A stretch of 64,000 nt of DNA from Micractinium sp. NFX-FRZ (Eukaryota > Chlorophyta > Trebouxiophyceae > Chlorellales > Chlorellaceae): positions 62,001 through 126,000 of the forward strand of contig JAPTJF010000079.1 in NCBI GenBank assembly GCA_029339195.1, read 5' to 3'. Shown here piece after piece: positions 10,801-21,343 of this stretch. Under the pieces are notes generated by a model. The model did not search any database. It was not told the DNA's origin and was given only the letters and a program-made list of their open reading frames with translations. Numbering within the stretch: the stretch's first letter is position 1; the number at the start of each line of letters is the position of its first letter. The translations under genes were made by a program, and so were the position numbers.

Positions 10801-13800
10801 ACCTGCAGCCACGCAGGACAGGAACAAAGAGCAGCATAGCAGCATGATTGAAGGCAAGAAGCGGGCGGGTGGGGTGAGGTTCCACGCTCGGCAGCCTCAC
10901 GGCCATGCACCTCCACCCAAAGTACGAGCCGTGAGAGAAGCAAACATCGTAGGCGTGCATGGGCGGTGCAGTGGGAGGGGCAGAGCGGCGGGGGAGTGTT
11001 GCATGGAGGCGGGGCGGGGGGCTTGCTCACTGCGCAGCGCTGGCAGGCCACCACCAGCCGGCACCTTGTTTCTTTCTTCACAGGGCACCCACCTTGGCCG
11101 CGTCATCCAGCCCCTCAAACTCGTCCTCGCTGTCGCTCCCCTCCGACCCGCTCTCGTGGGCCGGCACCACCTCGAAGCCATCCTCCGGCCCCGCCAGCGC
11201 ATCTGCCGACAGCCCGAGCGCGGCCGCAGCGGCGGCGCCGCGCCCACCGCCGCCCGCCGTGCGTTGCCGCTTGGCCGCCGCCGCAGTCCCCGGCTCCCCC
11301 TCGGCGTCGCTGCCAGAGTCGTCCTCGTCCGACTGCTGCACTGCCGTGGCTGGCAGCTGCTCGTCGCCGCGGCCGCCGCGCTCCGGAGCTTCATCCGACT
11401 GCCGTGCCAGCTGCGCAGGCGGGGGTGCCGCTGCCGCGCCTGCTGCACCGCGCGCACGCTTGCCGCCCGCCGCCGCCTTCTGCTGCGGCGCTGCCTCTGC
11501 CTCCTCGTCGTCGTCTTCCAGGTTTGCATCATTGAAGATGTCCTGGCTGAACCACTGGGAGACGGCCGCCTCTGCTGACTTGGCGACACCCGCGCGCCGC
11601 TCGTCAAACTTGACAATGAGGCCGCCGCCCTGCTGGGTGGGGGCCAGGCAGAAATGTTGGACGGTGAGGCGAGGTGGCACGAGAAAAGAAAACGCAAGGG
11701 AAGAGAGGCCGCGGCAGACAGGCAGGCTGGGGTGGGCGGGGGGCAGGGCTGGCGGCCGGCAGGCAGGCAGGCAGGCACTCAAGATAGGCAGGCGTAGAGC
11801 TGCAGGTCAAAGAGCCCCATGAGGTGTCAGCCCAGGTTTACCCCCTCGCTGCCTGCATGCCCACAGGGAGCAGCTGCCTAATGCATCGGGTGACACTTCT
11901 AAAACCCTCCCCCCTGCCCCCGCCTGAAGATACCAACACACACAACTCGGCACAGCGCAGCACACCAGCTGCCTGCACGCTGACACCCCATGCTCCCCCC
12001 TCACCTCCTCCTCATCCTCCGTCAGGGGTGCCTCCTCCTCTTCCGACTCGCTCTCGCTCGAGGGCACGTCGGGCTTGTTGGCTGCATCCTCCTCCTCCTC
12101 ATCGCTGCAGGCAGCAGGAGGCAGCGGAGGGCAGCGGGCCAGGGAGGGGGGTCATGAGCGGGCAGGCCGGCGGGGGGAGGAGCTCCCCTAGTCTCCCTCC
12201 TCTGCAGCTGGTGTGAGCAGTGGGGCAGCAGTGGGGCAGCAGCGGGGCAGCAGCGCAGGGCAGCGGGCTGGGCAGGGCACCTAGCCCCTGGGCCACTCAG
12301 CCCTGCATCCCAGGCCTCACACAAGACCCTCCTCACAGCTCGACCCTAACCCCGGCGTGCAACCCCCGCCCCCGCCCCCCACCCCACACACCTGAGCTCT
12401 CCCTCGTCCCCCATCCGCCGCCGCCGCTTCTTCACCACGTCACCCTTCACCCGCTGCCGGTGCTTCCACGACTGGTAGCTCTCCTCCAGGTACTCATCCA
12501 TCAGGGCGTCGTACCTGCGCCATAAGGAAGACACAAAAGGAACGGCACTTTGGATTGAATTCACACGCATGCGTCGATCGTGGAAACAAGCAGGGTGCAA
12601 GCCCCCCCCTGCCCCTTGCCCCTGCAACTGCCTCCGCACGCGTCCCAGCCCTTGCGCGGTCTTGAGCGCAACCGCCACACGCATGTGCACACATCGTAGC
12701 GGGCACACGCGTGGCCACACGGGCAGCCTGCCGCTGCCCTCCCCCGCACCTGCGCTGCTCGTCCTCGCTGTCCACCTCGCTGCCGCTGCCGCCCTCCTGC
12801 CCCTCCCCATCCTCATCGCTGCTGGTGCCCGGCACCTCGTCGAAATCTGCGCAGGCGGCAGGCAGGGTGGGGCTGAACAAGCTCAGTGGAAGGCAACAGA
12901 GGTGGCGCACGCCCCAAGCCGCACGTGGCGGGGTGGGCAGGTCAAGCACAGTAGAAGGGGCCAGCGGTGGCGCATGCCCCAAACCGCACACACAACACTG
13001 CACCAGTTGAGCTCCCCCGGGCACGCCTGCCATGGCAGGGTGGCCCACCAACCAACCTCCGTCCCACCCACACACCTGGTGCCGCGGCGTCGTCTCCCAG
13101 ATCCCTCCCGCCCTTGCCCTTGATGGCGGCCAGGCTGAAGAGCAGCTCCGGCCCATTCTCCTCCCCGATGCCCTCCGCCTGCAGGCGGGATGGGGGTCCA
13201 CACAAGGCAGGTCAGGAGGCCAAGGACAGCGGCGAGTGAGGGAGGTGAGAGGAGCGGGCGCTCTGGGCAGCCCCTCTCACCTGACCCCAGCTGGGGTGGC
13301 TGGCCTGCCTTCACTCATGCACCGGCCGGCAGGGGGGCTTCACAACCACACCCACCCCGACAGCCTTGCACACTAACCCTGCCTCCAACCCTGCCTCCCC
13401 ACACCCTGGTCACCTGCGCCAGCTGGGCCGCCCGCACGCGCGACTTGACCCGCTGGTCCCGCCGCTTCCGCCGGTCCTTCTTGCGCCGCTTCTCCATCCT
13501 GTGGTGGCAGGAGGGAGCACACACACATGTGGTGGGAAGTGATGCCTTGCTTCATTGATCAGGTGGGGCCAGGGCAGGTGTCCCAGCGCAGGGCAAGGGG
13601 TCGGTGCGCGGTGCGGCAGAAGGGTGCACAAAATCGATGCCCCCCCCGCCTCGCACAGCAGTTGCTCAGTTAAACCTGCCCCGCTCCGTCCCCCTTGCCC
13701 ACACCCGTGTCTTCCTCCTTTTGATTCGCCTGCCCCCTGCCCCAAGCTCATGCCGCCCTCCCTGCCGTGCGCTGACCTTCACCCCGGCTCACCTGTCCTT

Positions 13801-16800
13801 GATGTCCCCCATCTCCCGCAGCAGCCGCTCCTCTGGATCCTCCTCCTCCTTCTCCTCCCCGCTGCCCGCCTCCTCCTCCTCGCCCGCCTCGGCGGCTGCC
13901 GCCTTGGCCGCCGCCGCCGCCGCGCGCTGCAGGTCCTTCTTAATCTCCAGCCGCCAGCGCAGCAGGTGCTTGAACTCGCTGCGGCCCAGCACCTGAGGAG
14001 CGGGGAAGGCGGGGAGGCACACAGAGCGTTTATCCACACAAAAGTTGATGAGCAACGCTGCGTCCTGCTGCTGCTCGCCACACAGCTGCTAGCAGTGCGT
14101 CGAGTCACAGCCGCATGCAGCCTCTACATCCCCCCTGTCCAGCCTTGCTGCCAACACGTGTGCCCGGCAGCCCTCTCAGCATCACCAAACCCCAGCTCAG
14201 ACAGCGCCCCCCCCGCCTGCCCTCCCAGACTGCCAAAACATACCCCCCTCCGAGCCGCCCTCCCGGCCCTCCCGACCGCCCTCCTGGCCTCCCTCCCGGC
14301 CTTCCCGACCGCCCTCCCGGCCTCCCTCCCGGCCCTCCCGACCGCCCTCCTGGCCTCCCTCCCTCCCAAGCTCACCCCCAAGTCCTTGCAGAGCGTCTTG
14401 ACCTCGGCAGTGGTGGCCACGTGGCTGCGCACATAGGCCGCCATCTCTGCGGGGTCCTCCACCCCCTCCACCGGGCCTGCAGGAGCGGCGGTGGCAGCAG
14501 CCAGGAAGGGGCAACGTGGGTGTGGGTGGCGTGGGGGTGCAGAGAGTTTTAGCCAAGGGAGGCCAGCAGGCAGTGGGTGGCTGCCGAGGCAAGGGCACGG
14601 CAGCAGCGATGCAACAAGAGGCCCAGGGGCAGGTGAGCGTGGCTGTGCAAGTGCAGGAGTGCAGAGGCGCGAGGTGGTGGCAGTCAGGGTTGAAGAAGAA
14701 GTCTCTACATCCGCGGCGGCGCAGTGGCCGCCAGTCAAGCCTGTTGAGTTTGATTTGTTGTTGGCATCAACCTGCCAAGGCATGCACAGAGAACGCAGAA
14801 CGGCAGCAGACAGGCGGAGAGCAGTGCAGCATGCGCAGCGGCAGGGCAGGGTGCCAGGTGCAGGAGGCATGGGCGGTCAGGGTTGAAGAAGAAGTCTCTA
14901 CATCCGCGGCAGCGCAGTGGCCGCCAGTCAAGCCTGTTGAGTTTGATTTGTTGTTGGCATCGTCCCGCCAGCAGTGAGAGCAGACCAGCAGGCAGCACGC
15001 AGCAGGCACAACAGCGGCAGAGCTACGCGTGCGGAAACAAGGCAGGTGGTCTGGCGGGCAGCAGCGGCGCCGGGGCAGGCGGTCAGGGTTGAAGAAGAAG
15101 TCTCTACATCCGCGGCAGCGCAGTGGCCGCCCGTCAAGCCTGTTGAGTTTGATTTGTTGTTGGCATCCTCCCGCTGCCCTCGGCGCCGGAGCCGCTGCCT
15201 TACCACAATCACAGCAGTGCCGCGCAGGCAGCGCGCAGCAGCAACAGGCAGCAGCAGCCGGCGGAAGCAGCGCAGCAGCATAGGTGAGGCAGCCAGAGAA
15301 GCCAGCAACGCCTGGCATTGGGCAGCGTGCTGTGCCCTGCTTTGCCCCATGCACCGTCAGCCCCTACAGATGCAAGACCTGCCAGGGGTGAGGCTGGGCC
15401 TTGCCCCCAGAGCCCGACCTGACCCCCTCAACCCACACTCCCCCCCTGCCCACCCACCCACCCACCCTCAGAGTTGGGCCCCTCCAGCGCAATCGTGGTG
15501 TACTGCCCCAGCATCTCAATGGGGCTGTCCCCCGCCACAAACGCCGCCGCCGTGAGCACCTTGTGCGTCGTGGACAGGCCCTCCTCGTAGCCCTCCCTGC
15601 AGGGGCGGGCAGCAGGAGGGGCAGATGGGGGTGCAGTAGCGCGTCACGCCAGCACAGCACAGCACAGCACAGCGCAAGCGCCGTGCAGGCAAGGCACAGG
15701 GGCCGGCGCACATACATGAAGCTCTTGCACGAGGCGCAGCCCCAACTTTCTTCCGCAGCCTCACCGCCAGGAACATGCTCAGGAGCCGCCCCCCTGAAGC
15801 ACGTCTGCTTGGTCTTGTCAACAAGACACGTGTACTCAGTGCTAAACTTCCAACCTTAAAAGGTACCAACCCTAAACTTCTAAGAGGTCCCACCTGAAGC
15901 GCGTCTGCTTGATCTTCTGCTTGATGAGGGCGTCAGGCCCCGCCGGCTTGGGCACCTCCTGGACCTCCTGCAGCCATTAATGCAGCCAGACAGGGAGGGA
16001 GGGCGGGAGGGACGTTGCGGCGGGGGAGGTGAGCACAGCAAGGAAGGGGACGTGAGGGCACGGGGCCCTACCGGCTCGAAGGGAATCCAAAGCTCCCTGC
16101 AGTGCGTGAGTGGCCCGCAGGGGGAGAGGGCATGTTGGGGCGAGGCGGGGACGCAGAGAGGCGGGCACAACAGAGGCATGGGCAACCCGAGTGCCCGCAC
16201 AAAGAGCTGTCCATGCATGCGTGCAGGGGCACTAGTTGGTGCTGGCGAAGAAATGACGCAAGGTGTGTGTCTGGGGTGGATGGAAATGTGCCGACCGGGC
16301 GCACCGGACGGCGCAGCCTGGAGGGGCGCTGCGCCGCCGCGGCAAAGGGTGCCCCCAGCCGCCTGGACTCTGCTCTCTGCGCCTCCTTGCCCCGCTGAGC
16401 ACTGACGGGCAGCAGCGTGGTGGTTGGGGCGCATTGCGTGCTGCTGCTTCCATGCACGACGGGATGGTGCATGCATGGCAGTCAAATGGGTGCAGGTGCC
16501 TGAGGCCCTTTGCGATCGACTCTCAACCTCACCTGACACATGTGCTTGCGGCCAAGCAGCTCCCTTGCCTCCCAGAGTGTTTTTGTTTGCACTCTTTGCC
16601 AATCCAATCTGGCACCTCTTCACGCCATGCCTGCCACCCCGCCCCACCCCGCCGCACACCACACCACGCCACACCTGGAAGAGGTGCTTGGGGTCCAGCA
16701 GGCGGGGGTCAATCTTGGCTGGCGCCTTATACCCGGAGCACACCACAAAGATCTCGGCGGACGTGCCACGTGAGGCGGCCGGCTTGGTGGCCTCCACCTG

Positions 16801-18688
16801 CAGGCAGACAGGGGGGACACGTGAGTAGTGTGAACACAAAGGAGGAGGGAGAGGAGACCTAGGCGGAGGTGTCACGAGGGCTGGCCGGCTTGGTGGCCTC
16901 CCACGGCGGGGAGGCGGGGGGACATGGTGCATGTGGCTGTGAGTTCATGCCGGGGGGAGGAGGCAGCGGAGGCGGGAGCAGAGGTGTCATGCATGGCAGC
17001 ACGCCTGGCGGGAGCTGCCTGGCGGGAGCTGCCTGGCAGGAGCTGCCTGCAGGACCCACAGCAATAATGCAGCCAAAGGCAGAGGCCGCCAGCCCGCGCT
17101 CCCGACCCCAACCCCGGCCCCGCTGCTCCCAAGCCCCGCCCTGCCACCCGCCCGCCCCCCCACCTTGTTGAAGAGCTGCTGGAAGGCGTAGATGAGGGCA
17201 GAGTAGTCCTTGGACCTGCGGGTACCGGGAGGAGGCACAGGGCGCACGCCAAAGGTTGGTGCAAGTGCCAGGATGGGGACGGGGGAGGGCAGGAGCACGC
17301 ATGCAATAGACGAAGGGCTGGGCGGGGCACAAGACCCCTGGGCTTTGGTTCCTCTCCTGCTTCTCAGCTGCCAGCAGCCTCGCCGCACCCCTGGGTGTGG
17401 TCATGCAAGGCGCCAGCACGTCGCGGCCCTTGCATACCATTTCAACACACATGGGTTTGGCCACCGAAGGCGCACCACTTCATTTGAGTGCAAGGTTTGG
17501 GCTCACCTGAACACCTTGGTCACAAACGTGCCCTTGGGCGCCAGCATGTCTGTTGCCATGCGCAGCGACTCCAGCACCAGCCATGCCTGGGAATAGGCCT
17601 CGCTAGCCCAGGCACCACCCACGTTGGGGGCACCTGCGGGCGGGTGAAAGGCGGAGGGGCGGGCAGAGGGGGATGGTCACGGGTGACAGCTTGGTGGGCC
17701 GCCCTCGCCCGCGCGACATGTCCAGCACACACAAATCAGACGCCTCCCGCCCCCATGCCTGCCACCCCTCCCAGCCCATCACCCCAAAACGCCCTCCACT
17801 TCCTCTCTCCGTCACGTCTGTGCAGCACCATGCCATGAAGCTTCGCATTGCATCGGCTTGACCAGGCAGCAACACCCGCAGCTCGCCATCATGCAGCACC
17901 GCATCCATCCATCAGGCTTCTCAGTGTTTGCCTGCTCCTTCCACACGGCAATGCAGCACAAACAGCCGTACAGCATCACCGGCAGCAAGCAGGGGCGAAG
18001 CACACAAACCCAGGACACACATGCACACGCTCTCACCGTCGTGCAGCACCACATCCATCAGGCTTCCATTGGCCTCCTTTCGGATCGCCAGCCGGCACTT
18101 TTGCGTCGTGATGTCACCGAGGATCGTCTTCACACCCCGGATCGGCTTCATGGAAGCCAGATCTACCCCGATGATCAGGCTGCCCACCGGCATGTTCTTG
18201 ACTGCCACCTGGCACCATCCTCCTGCGGGTTTGGGGAGGCAAGAGCACGGCGGGCGGGCAGCGGGCAGACGTTGAGCAAGGAGTGGATGGGCTGGCAGCG
18301 GGCAAAGCACGCAGGAGCGGCAACCGGTCTGCATGCTCATGAGATAATCCTCGTGATGAGTGGGCCGGCTGCAACGGTGCTGCTACAGCAGAGCAGCGGC
18401 TGGGTGGCGGCGGCGGCAGCGGCGGCGGCGGCGCACCTGGCGCCGCGCACAGGTCCAGAAGCGAGCGCGCTCCCTCCAGGAAGTGGTGTGAGCGGTTGAG
18501 CTGGATGAGCTTGAAGGCGGCACGGGAGCGGTAGCCTGCAGCGAGGGGAAGCAGCCGAGTGAGCACGGCGGCGGCATGCATGTCGCTGCCGACCTCAGCC
18601 GCAACCGTGCTCCGAGGTCACCTTGTGCTTTGGCCAAGTGATAGTACTTATCCAGCCGCCCCTTCCCCTTCTTGGTCTTCTGCCCCAT
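7841..18688 (-). CDS. SPB1: SPB1, AdoMet-dependent rRNA 2'-O-methyltransferase (FtsJ family)
   Basis: The nucleolar Spb1 enzyme methylates a ribose in the 25S rRNA A-loop and acts in 60S assembly. There are 22 exons: 18622-18688, 18437-18535, 18037-18222, 17507-17633, 17164-17215, 16675-16797, 16076?-16096 (uncertain 21-nt exon), 15894-15967, 15466-15596, 14376-14476, 13793-13992, 13414-13498, 13076-13178, 12750-12846, 12392-12514, 12005-12104, 11093-11629, 10717-10802, 9254-9320, 8801-8923, 8401-8487 and 7841-8062. They total 937 codons with consistent phases. The N-terminus [16 protein letters not shown], the SAM motif [10 protein letters not shown] and the K-D-K-E residues (RAAFKL, LHDG, FVTKVF, SAEIF) identify Fts[13 protein letters not shown], the acidic Ser/Asp/Glu linker, [17 protein letters not shown] and the Lys/Arg-rich tail are Spb1-specific. 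At 936 aa it is somewhat longer than yeast Spb1. Introns 9 and 18 carry snoRNA-like elements. The small exon 7 is optional for frame. Confidence 0.95.
8938..8966 (+). repeat. (GGTGG)n tract, G-rich
   Basis: Five GGGG runs are separated by single T residues. On the SPB1 sense strand this is the pyrimidine-rich CCCCA tract just upstream of the exon 20 acceptor at 8923. The plus strand could form a G-quadruplex. Confidence 0.6.
9558..9645 (-). ncRNA. Box C/D snoRNA copy 1a in SPB1 intron 18
   Basis: On the SPB1 sense strand, box C GTGATGA (9633-9639) and box D CTGA (9563-9566) are bracketed by a GCGCU/GGCGC terminal stem. The guide upstream of box D, ACTAGGACGGTAT, is complementary to the universal 18S rRNA segment AUACCGUCCUAGU. 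The fifth pair from box D falls on the second C of AUACC, equivalent to yeast Cm1007. The D' side differs from copies 1c and 1d (CATCAAACTATGG before TTGA) and I could not assign its target. Confidence 0.8.
9720..9804 (-). ncRNA. Box C/D snoRNA copy 1b in SPB1 intron 18
   Basis: It has the same design as copy 1a: box C GTGATGA (9793-9799), box D CTGA (9724-9727) and the same 18S guide ACTAGGACGGTAT. Its terminal stem is GGCU/GGCC, so the helix is kept with different bases. The D' guide is CAACAAACTATGG before TTGA, one base different from copy 1a. Confidence 0.8.
9881..9967 (-). ncRNA. Box C/D snoRNA copy 1c, double guide for 18S rRNA
   Basis: Box C GTGATGA is at 9956-9962, box D CTGA at 9885-9888, and the terminal stem is GGCU/GGCC. 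The D guide TAGGACGGTAT pairs with 18S AUACCGUCCUA (site equivalent to yeast Cm1007). The D' guide ACAAGCATATGG before TTGA pairs with 18S UCAUAUGCUUGU near the 5' end. The fifth pair from D' is the A at yeast position 28 (Am28, guided by snR74 in yeast and U27 in animals and plants). Confidence 0.85.
10056..10143 (-). ncRNA. Box C/D snoRNA copy 1d, double guide for 18S rRNA
   Basis: Box C GTGATGA is at 10131-10137 and box D CTGA at 10061-10064, with terminal stem GCGCU/GGCGC. Both guides match those of copy 1c (18S sites equivalent to yeast Cm1007 by box D and Am28 by box D'). Spacing from copy 1c is about 175 nt. Confidence 0.85.
10289..10420 (-). ncRNA. Divergent expanded box C/D snoRNA copy 1e
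   Basis: This copy is longer (132 nt), with an inserted GC-rich internal repeat. Box C is degenerate (CTGATGT, 10409-10415), box D CTGA is at 10293-10296, and the terminal stem is GGCC/GGCC. The D' guide ACAAGCATATGG before TTGA is retained, so 18S A28-equivalent targeting could persist. The D guide has changed to ACAGAACAGGTAG, for which I know no target. It may be a decaying or re-purposed copy. Confidence 0.5.
14250..14366 (-). repeat. Imperfect GGGAGG-type minisatellite at the 5' end of SPB1 intron 10
   Basis: A unit of roughly 20-24 bp related to ccgaccgccctcccggcctc is repeated five to six times, starting a few bases inside the donor of intron 10 (14375). It is purine-rich on the sense strand. 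Confidence 0.7.
14678..14777 (-). ncRNA. C/D-like snoRNA candidate copy 2a in SPB1 intron 9
   Basis: This is the first of three nearly identical 87-nt cores in intron 9. Sense strand: degenerate box C TTGATGC, box D CTGA, internal C'-like GGATGTA, and a six-bp terminal stem TGGCAG/CTGCCA. A segment before an internal TTGA, TCAAACTCAACAGG, pairs with 25S rRNA CCUGUUGAGCUUGA at 13 of 14 positions. The family assignment rests on covarying stems and the guide match rather than on a clean box C. Confidence 0.55.
14872..14969 (-). ncRNA. C/D-like snoRNA candidate copy 2b in SPB1 intron 9
   Basis: The core is identical to copy 2a apart from single substitutions. The terminal stem is GGCGG/CCGCC instead of GGCAG/CTGCC, a compensatory change. 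Box C position reads ACGATGC and box D reads CTGA. The 25S guide segment is unchanged. Confidence 0.55.
15079..15174 (-). ncRNA. C/D-like snoRNA candidate copy 2c in SPB1 intron 9
   Basis: This is the third copy, about 207 nt from copy 2b. The terminal helix is GCGG/CCGC and can extend as GGGCAG/CTGCCC across a bulge. Box C position reads AGGATGC and box D reads CTGA. The core again differs by only one or two bases, while the surrounding intron sequence is unrelated between copies. Confidence 0.5.
16861..16911 (-). repeat. Degenerate copy of SPB1 exon 6 acceptor edge
   Basis: It corresponds to 16757-16800, the start of exon 6 with its acceptor. Translated it gives [13 protein letters not shown] against [13 protein letters not shown]. 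It sits in intron 5, immediately upstream of the true exon on the same strand, and lacks a good AG acceptor. Confidence 0.75.
17881..17921 (-). repeat. Degenerate copy of SPB1 exon 3 donor edge
   Basis: It corresponds to 18031-18070, the 3' end of exon 3. The copy keeps most of the [10 protein letters not shown] coding bases, carries a 4-bp insertion, and has the donor changed to GCGAGC. It lies in intron 3, downstream of the true exon on the same strand. Confidence 0.75.
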
Positions 18689-19748
18689 GGTGCTCGCGCC
18701 ACAAGGGCTGCGGGGCGTGCAGAAGCGCTGCCTGCCTGCCTAGCGACAGCGGTGAACCGGACAACACGTCAAATTGAAGAACGGCGAGGGGGGCGAGGGA
18801 GCGGCTTGGTGGGGGCAGCGGCGCCTGGCAGCGTAGCGTGGCAGGCGCCGCCAGTCTGGCTGAGCCTCCCCCATGCATGCCGCCTATGCATGCACCCTCC
18901 TGATGCGGCCCAACCCTCCCTGGCTCCTGTCTGCACTTGCTTATACAAAGGCAAGGAAGATTGGGGCCGAGGAGTTGGCCTCTCCATGTGTGGGCAGAGC
19001 TAAGCACCGCCATCACCAGGCTGCTGCCGTGCGCGGCACCTCCGCAGCATTTCTGAAGTTTGACATTTTTTTGGGTAAGACGCGTCTTGCCCTGCCTGAC
19101 AGTTTGGCACGCAGGTCACCCTGTGGCTTCTGCTTCACTCATGCACCAGCAGAGGGGGGGGGTCGTAGCACCGCTGAGCCAGGCTGAGCACGGCCAGCAG
19201 TGCCTGCCCTGCCTCCGTGTGCAGCGCCAGGGTGGAGTGACAACGATTTGATAAGCATCCCCATTCTGACCATTGAAAATGCGGCTTGCATGCCATGCAA
19301 GTCTGCGCTCCCGCCGGGTCTGCCCTCCCGCCGGCCACGCGGGCGGCATGCAGGGGCATGGCACAGGGGGAACCAGTATCATTGCTTTCTGCACAAAGGC
19401 CATGTTGAGCAGGCAGAGAAGCACAATGGGCTTGGTGGATCTCCGTCTTCTTGAATGGACCCTTGTTAGGATCCACTTTCCCCCCAGCGCTCTACCGGCA
19501 GCCGCATGCTGTGTGCGCTGCTGTGGCAAGCCCACACCAACGCTTTGCCCGACGTGCCGGATTTCTGCACCTTTAATCATAGGAGCAACTGGGCATCGCT
19601 ACAAAAGGGAGCGTGCATCTTAGGAGCAGCACCGGAAACTGGTGGCGCATGGCCCCAGACAGCAGCCAGCCCAAGCGGCCGAGCTGCGCCGTCGTGGGAC
19701 GCGATCTACGACTTTCTTCGGCACGTCTAGAGGCGTGCTTTGTCGAGG
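18689..19748. other. Divergent intergenic region between SPB1 and the 19749 gene
   Basis: No exon chain was found. This region should contain both promoters and 5' UTRs. No TATA-like element in a convincing position was recognised. Confidence 0.4.
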
Positions 19749-21343
19749 ATGACGGAAAGCGCAAACTCGAGCAGGACTGGCGAGTGGCTTTGCTTCGAGG
19801 TGCGTGGCGTGCAGGTAGCCGACCCCTACGCTGTGCCAGGCCCCAGAGCGGGGGCCATCCGCCTGGGGGACGTGCTGCCCCGCCACCTGCCGTGGAGCCA
19901 CGCTGAACCTGTGAACCCGGCGGGACCGCCGGGCGGGGGAGGAGCTCGTCAACACACTGGCAAGTGCCTCTCCCTCACGCCCCCCTCCGCCATCCCATGT
20001 GTGCAGCTTGCCTACTTCCCATGCTCTGTGGCAGCCAACGTTCAGTCAGCAGCGTGGCAGGGGCGGCGGCGCTGATGGCGTTGGCCCTGGGCATGTGCGT
20101 CGCGGTTCCGTTGGCTCTCAAATTCGACAGGGAGCGTTACATCAGGCAAGCCGGGCCCTGCTGTGTGCGTCATGAATGTGGTGAATGGTTTGCACAGCAG
20201 CATGCGCGCTCTGCGGCGGTGTGTGGCAGCCGCTGGCCACCCCGCAGCCCTGCCTGCGGTGCCCTAGCAAGAGAGGGCTGCTCACGGCCCACATCCCTGC
20301 CGCCTGGTGGGCCTGCACATGCTTCCCCCGGCCAGCGGCGGCATGACCCGCAAGCCACCTTAACTTCCGCCCTGTTGCCTGTCCTCATGCGCGCCCTGCT
20401 TGGCACCACCGCACCCCGACTGTGCAGGCGCTACCGCTCCCCTCTGCTCATGGCGCTTGCTGTGGCGCAAGTTGTGGCGGCGCACTTGCAGGCGCCGCCG
20501 CCTGTGCCGACTGAAGGGAACGCCGTGCGCATGCAGACGGCGATCCACCTGCTGCTAGGAAACGGGTAAGTCAATGGGTGGGGGCAGCGGCCATTCACCT
20601 GGCACGTCTTGCTGGCACTGGCGCTCTTTGGCTGGCACTGACGCTCACGCACGCCTGTGCCCGCTGCATGGGCCAAAGGCTTGTGCCAACGGGCCTGGCA
20701 GCTGGACCTTTCCGTGCAGTTGTGCCACCTGTAGCGGGCCCCCGCGGCCTGCCATGCCGCGACAATCCACGTCACTCGGCTCAGCTCACCCGTACCGCAC
20801 CCCTGCCCCGCACCCCCGCCCCGCTGCAGCGTGCTGTCCCAGCACCTGGCCCACCACCTGAGCCCGCACCTGTGGCCCTGGATGCTGGCGCAGCACTTTC
20901 TTGTGCAGGTGTGCCTGGCGGGCATGAACGGCCACATGTGCGGCTCCAGCCAGACGCTGCGCGCTGGGTACGCCACGCTGCGCGCGCTGCTGCCACGCCG
21001 CCTGGAGCGCGTGCTGTGCCTGGCGCTGTCGCCCGCGGCGAGCGGGAGCGGCGCATGCGACGCCGGGCGGGTTGCTGACGTGGCGGCGGCGGCGCACGGC
21101 ATGGCCAGCGTGCAGCTGTGCTGCCACGGCCAGATGGTGGCGCAACTCTTTCTGGGCTGCCTGCTGCCCCTGTGGCTGGCTTACAGCAGGGAGGCGCGGG
21201 AGCGCCAGCGCTGGCTGCAGGCGCGCGGTGTGAGGGCAGTCATGGCGGGGGGTGGCTTCCTCGACTTTGCATCCTTCACCCTGCCCTTCATGTGCGCCGC
21301 ACTCAGCCTGCATGCCCACCGCCTCCTCCCCGTCCTCAGTTAA
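19749..21343 (+). CDS. Unidentified multi-pass membrane protein
   Basis: Exons 19749-19959, 20007-20145, 20428-20565 and 20830-21343 give 333 residues with consistent phase. The first two introns use GC donors (CTG|GCAAGT and CAG|GCAAGC). The start is the ATG before TESANSSRTGEW. Hydrophobic stretches include one around ALMALALGMCVAVPLAL (exon 2), LLMALAVAQVVAA (exon 3), and several in exon 4 (WMLAQHFLVQVCLAG, QLFLGCLLPLWLA, FASFTLPFMCAALSL). The family is not recognised; it resembles the many poorly characterised membrane proteins of Chlorella-type genomes only in general character. A TGTAA signal follows at 22034. Confidence 0.7.

Noticed and set aside
10844..11822. Long plus-strand open frames over SPB1 exon 17
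   Set aside because: They are shadows of the acidic, low-complexity SPB1 coding exon on the minus strand.
14682..15168. Repeated open frame on the minus strand (peptide beginning [10 protein letters not shown])
   Set aside because: The three copies lie inside an intron whose flanking exons splice in phase without them. Conservation extends into non-coding flanks that pair with each other, so an RNA explanation is preferred.
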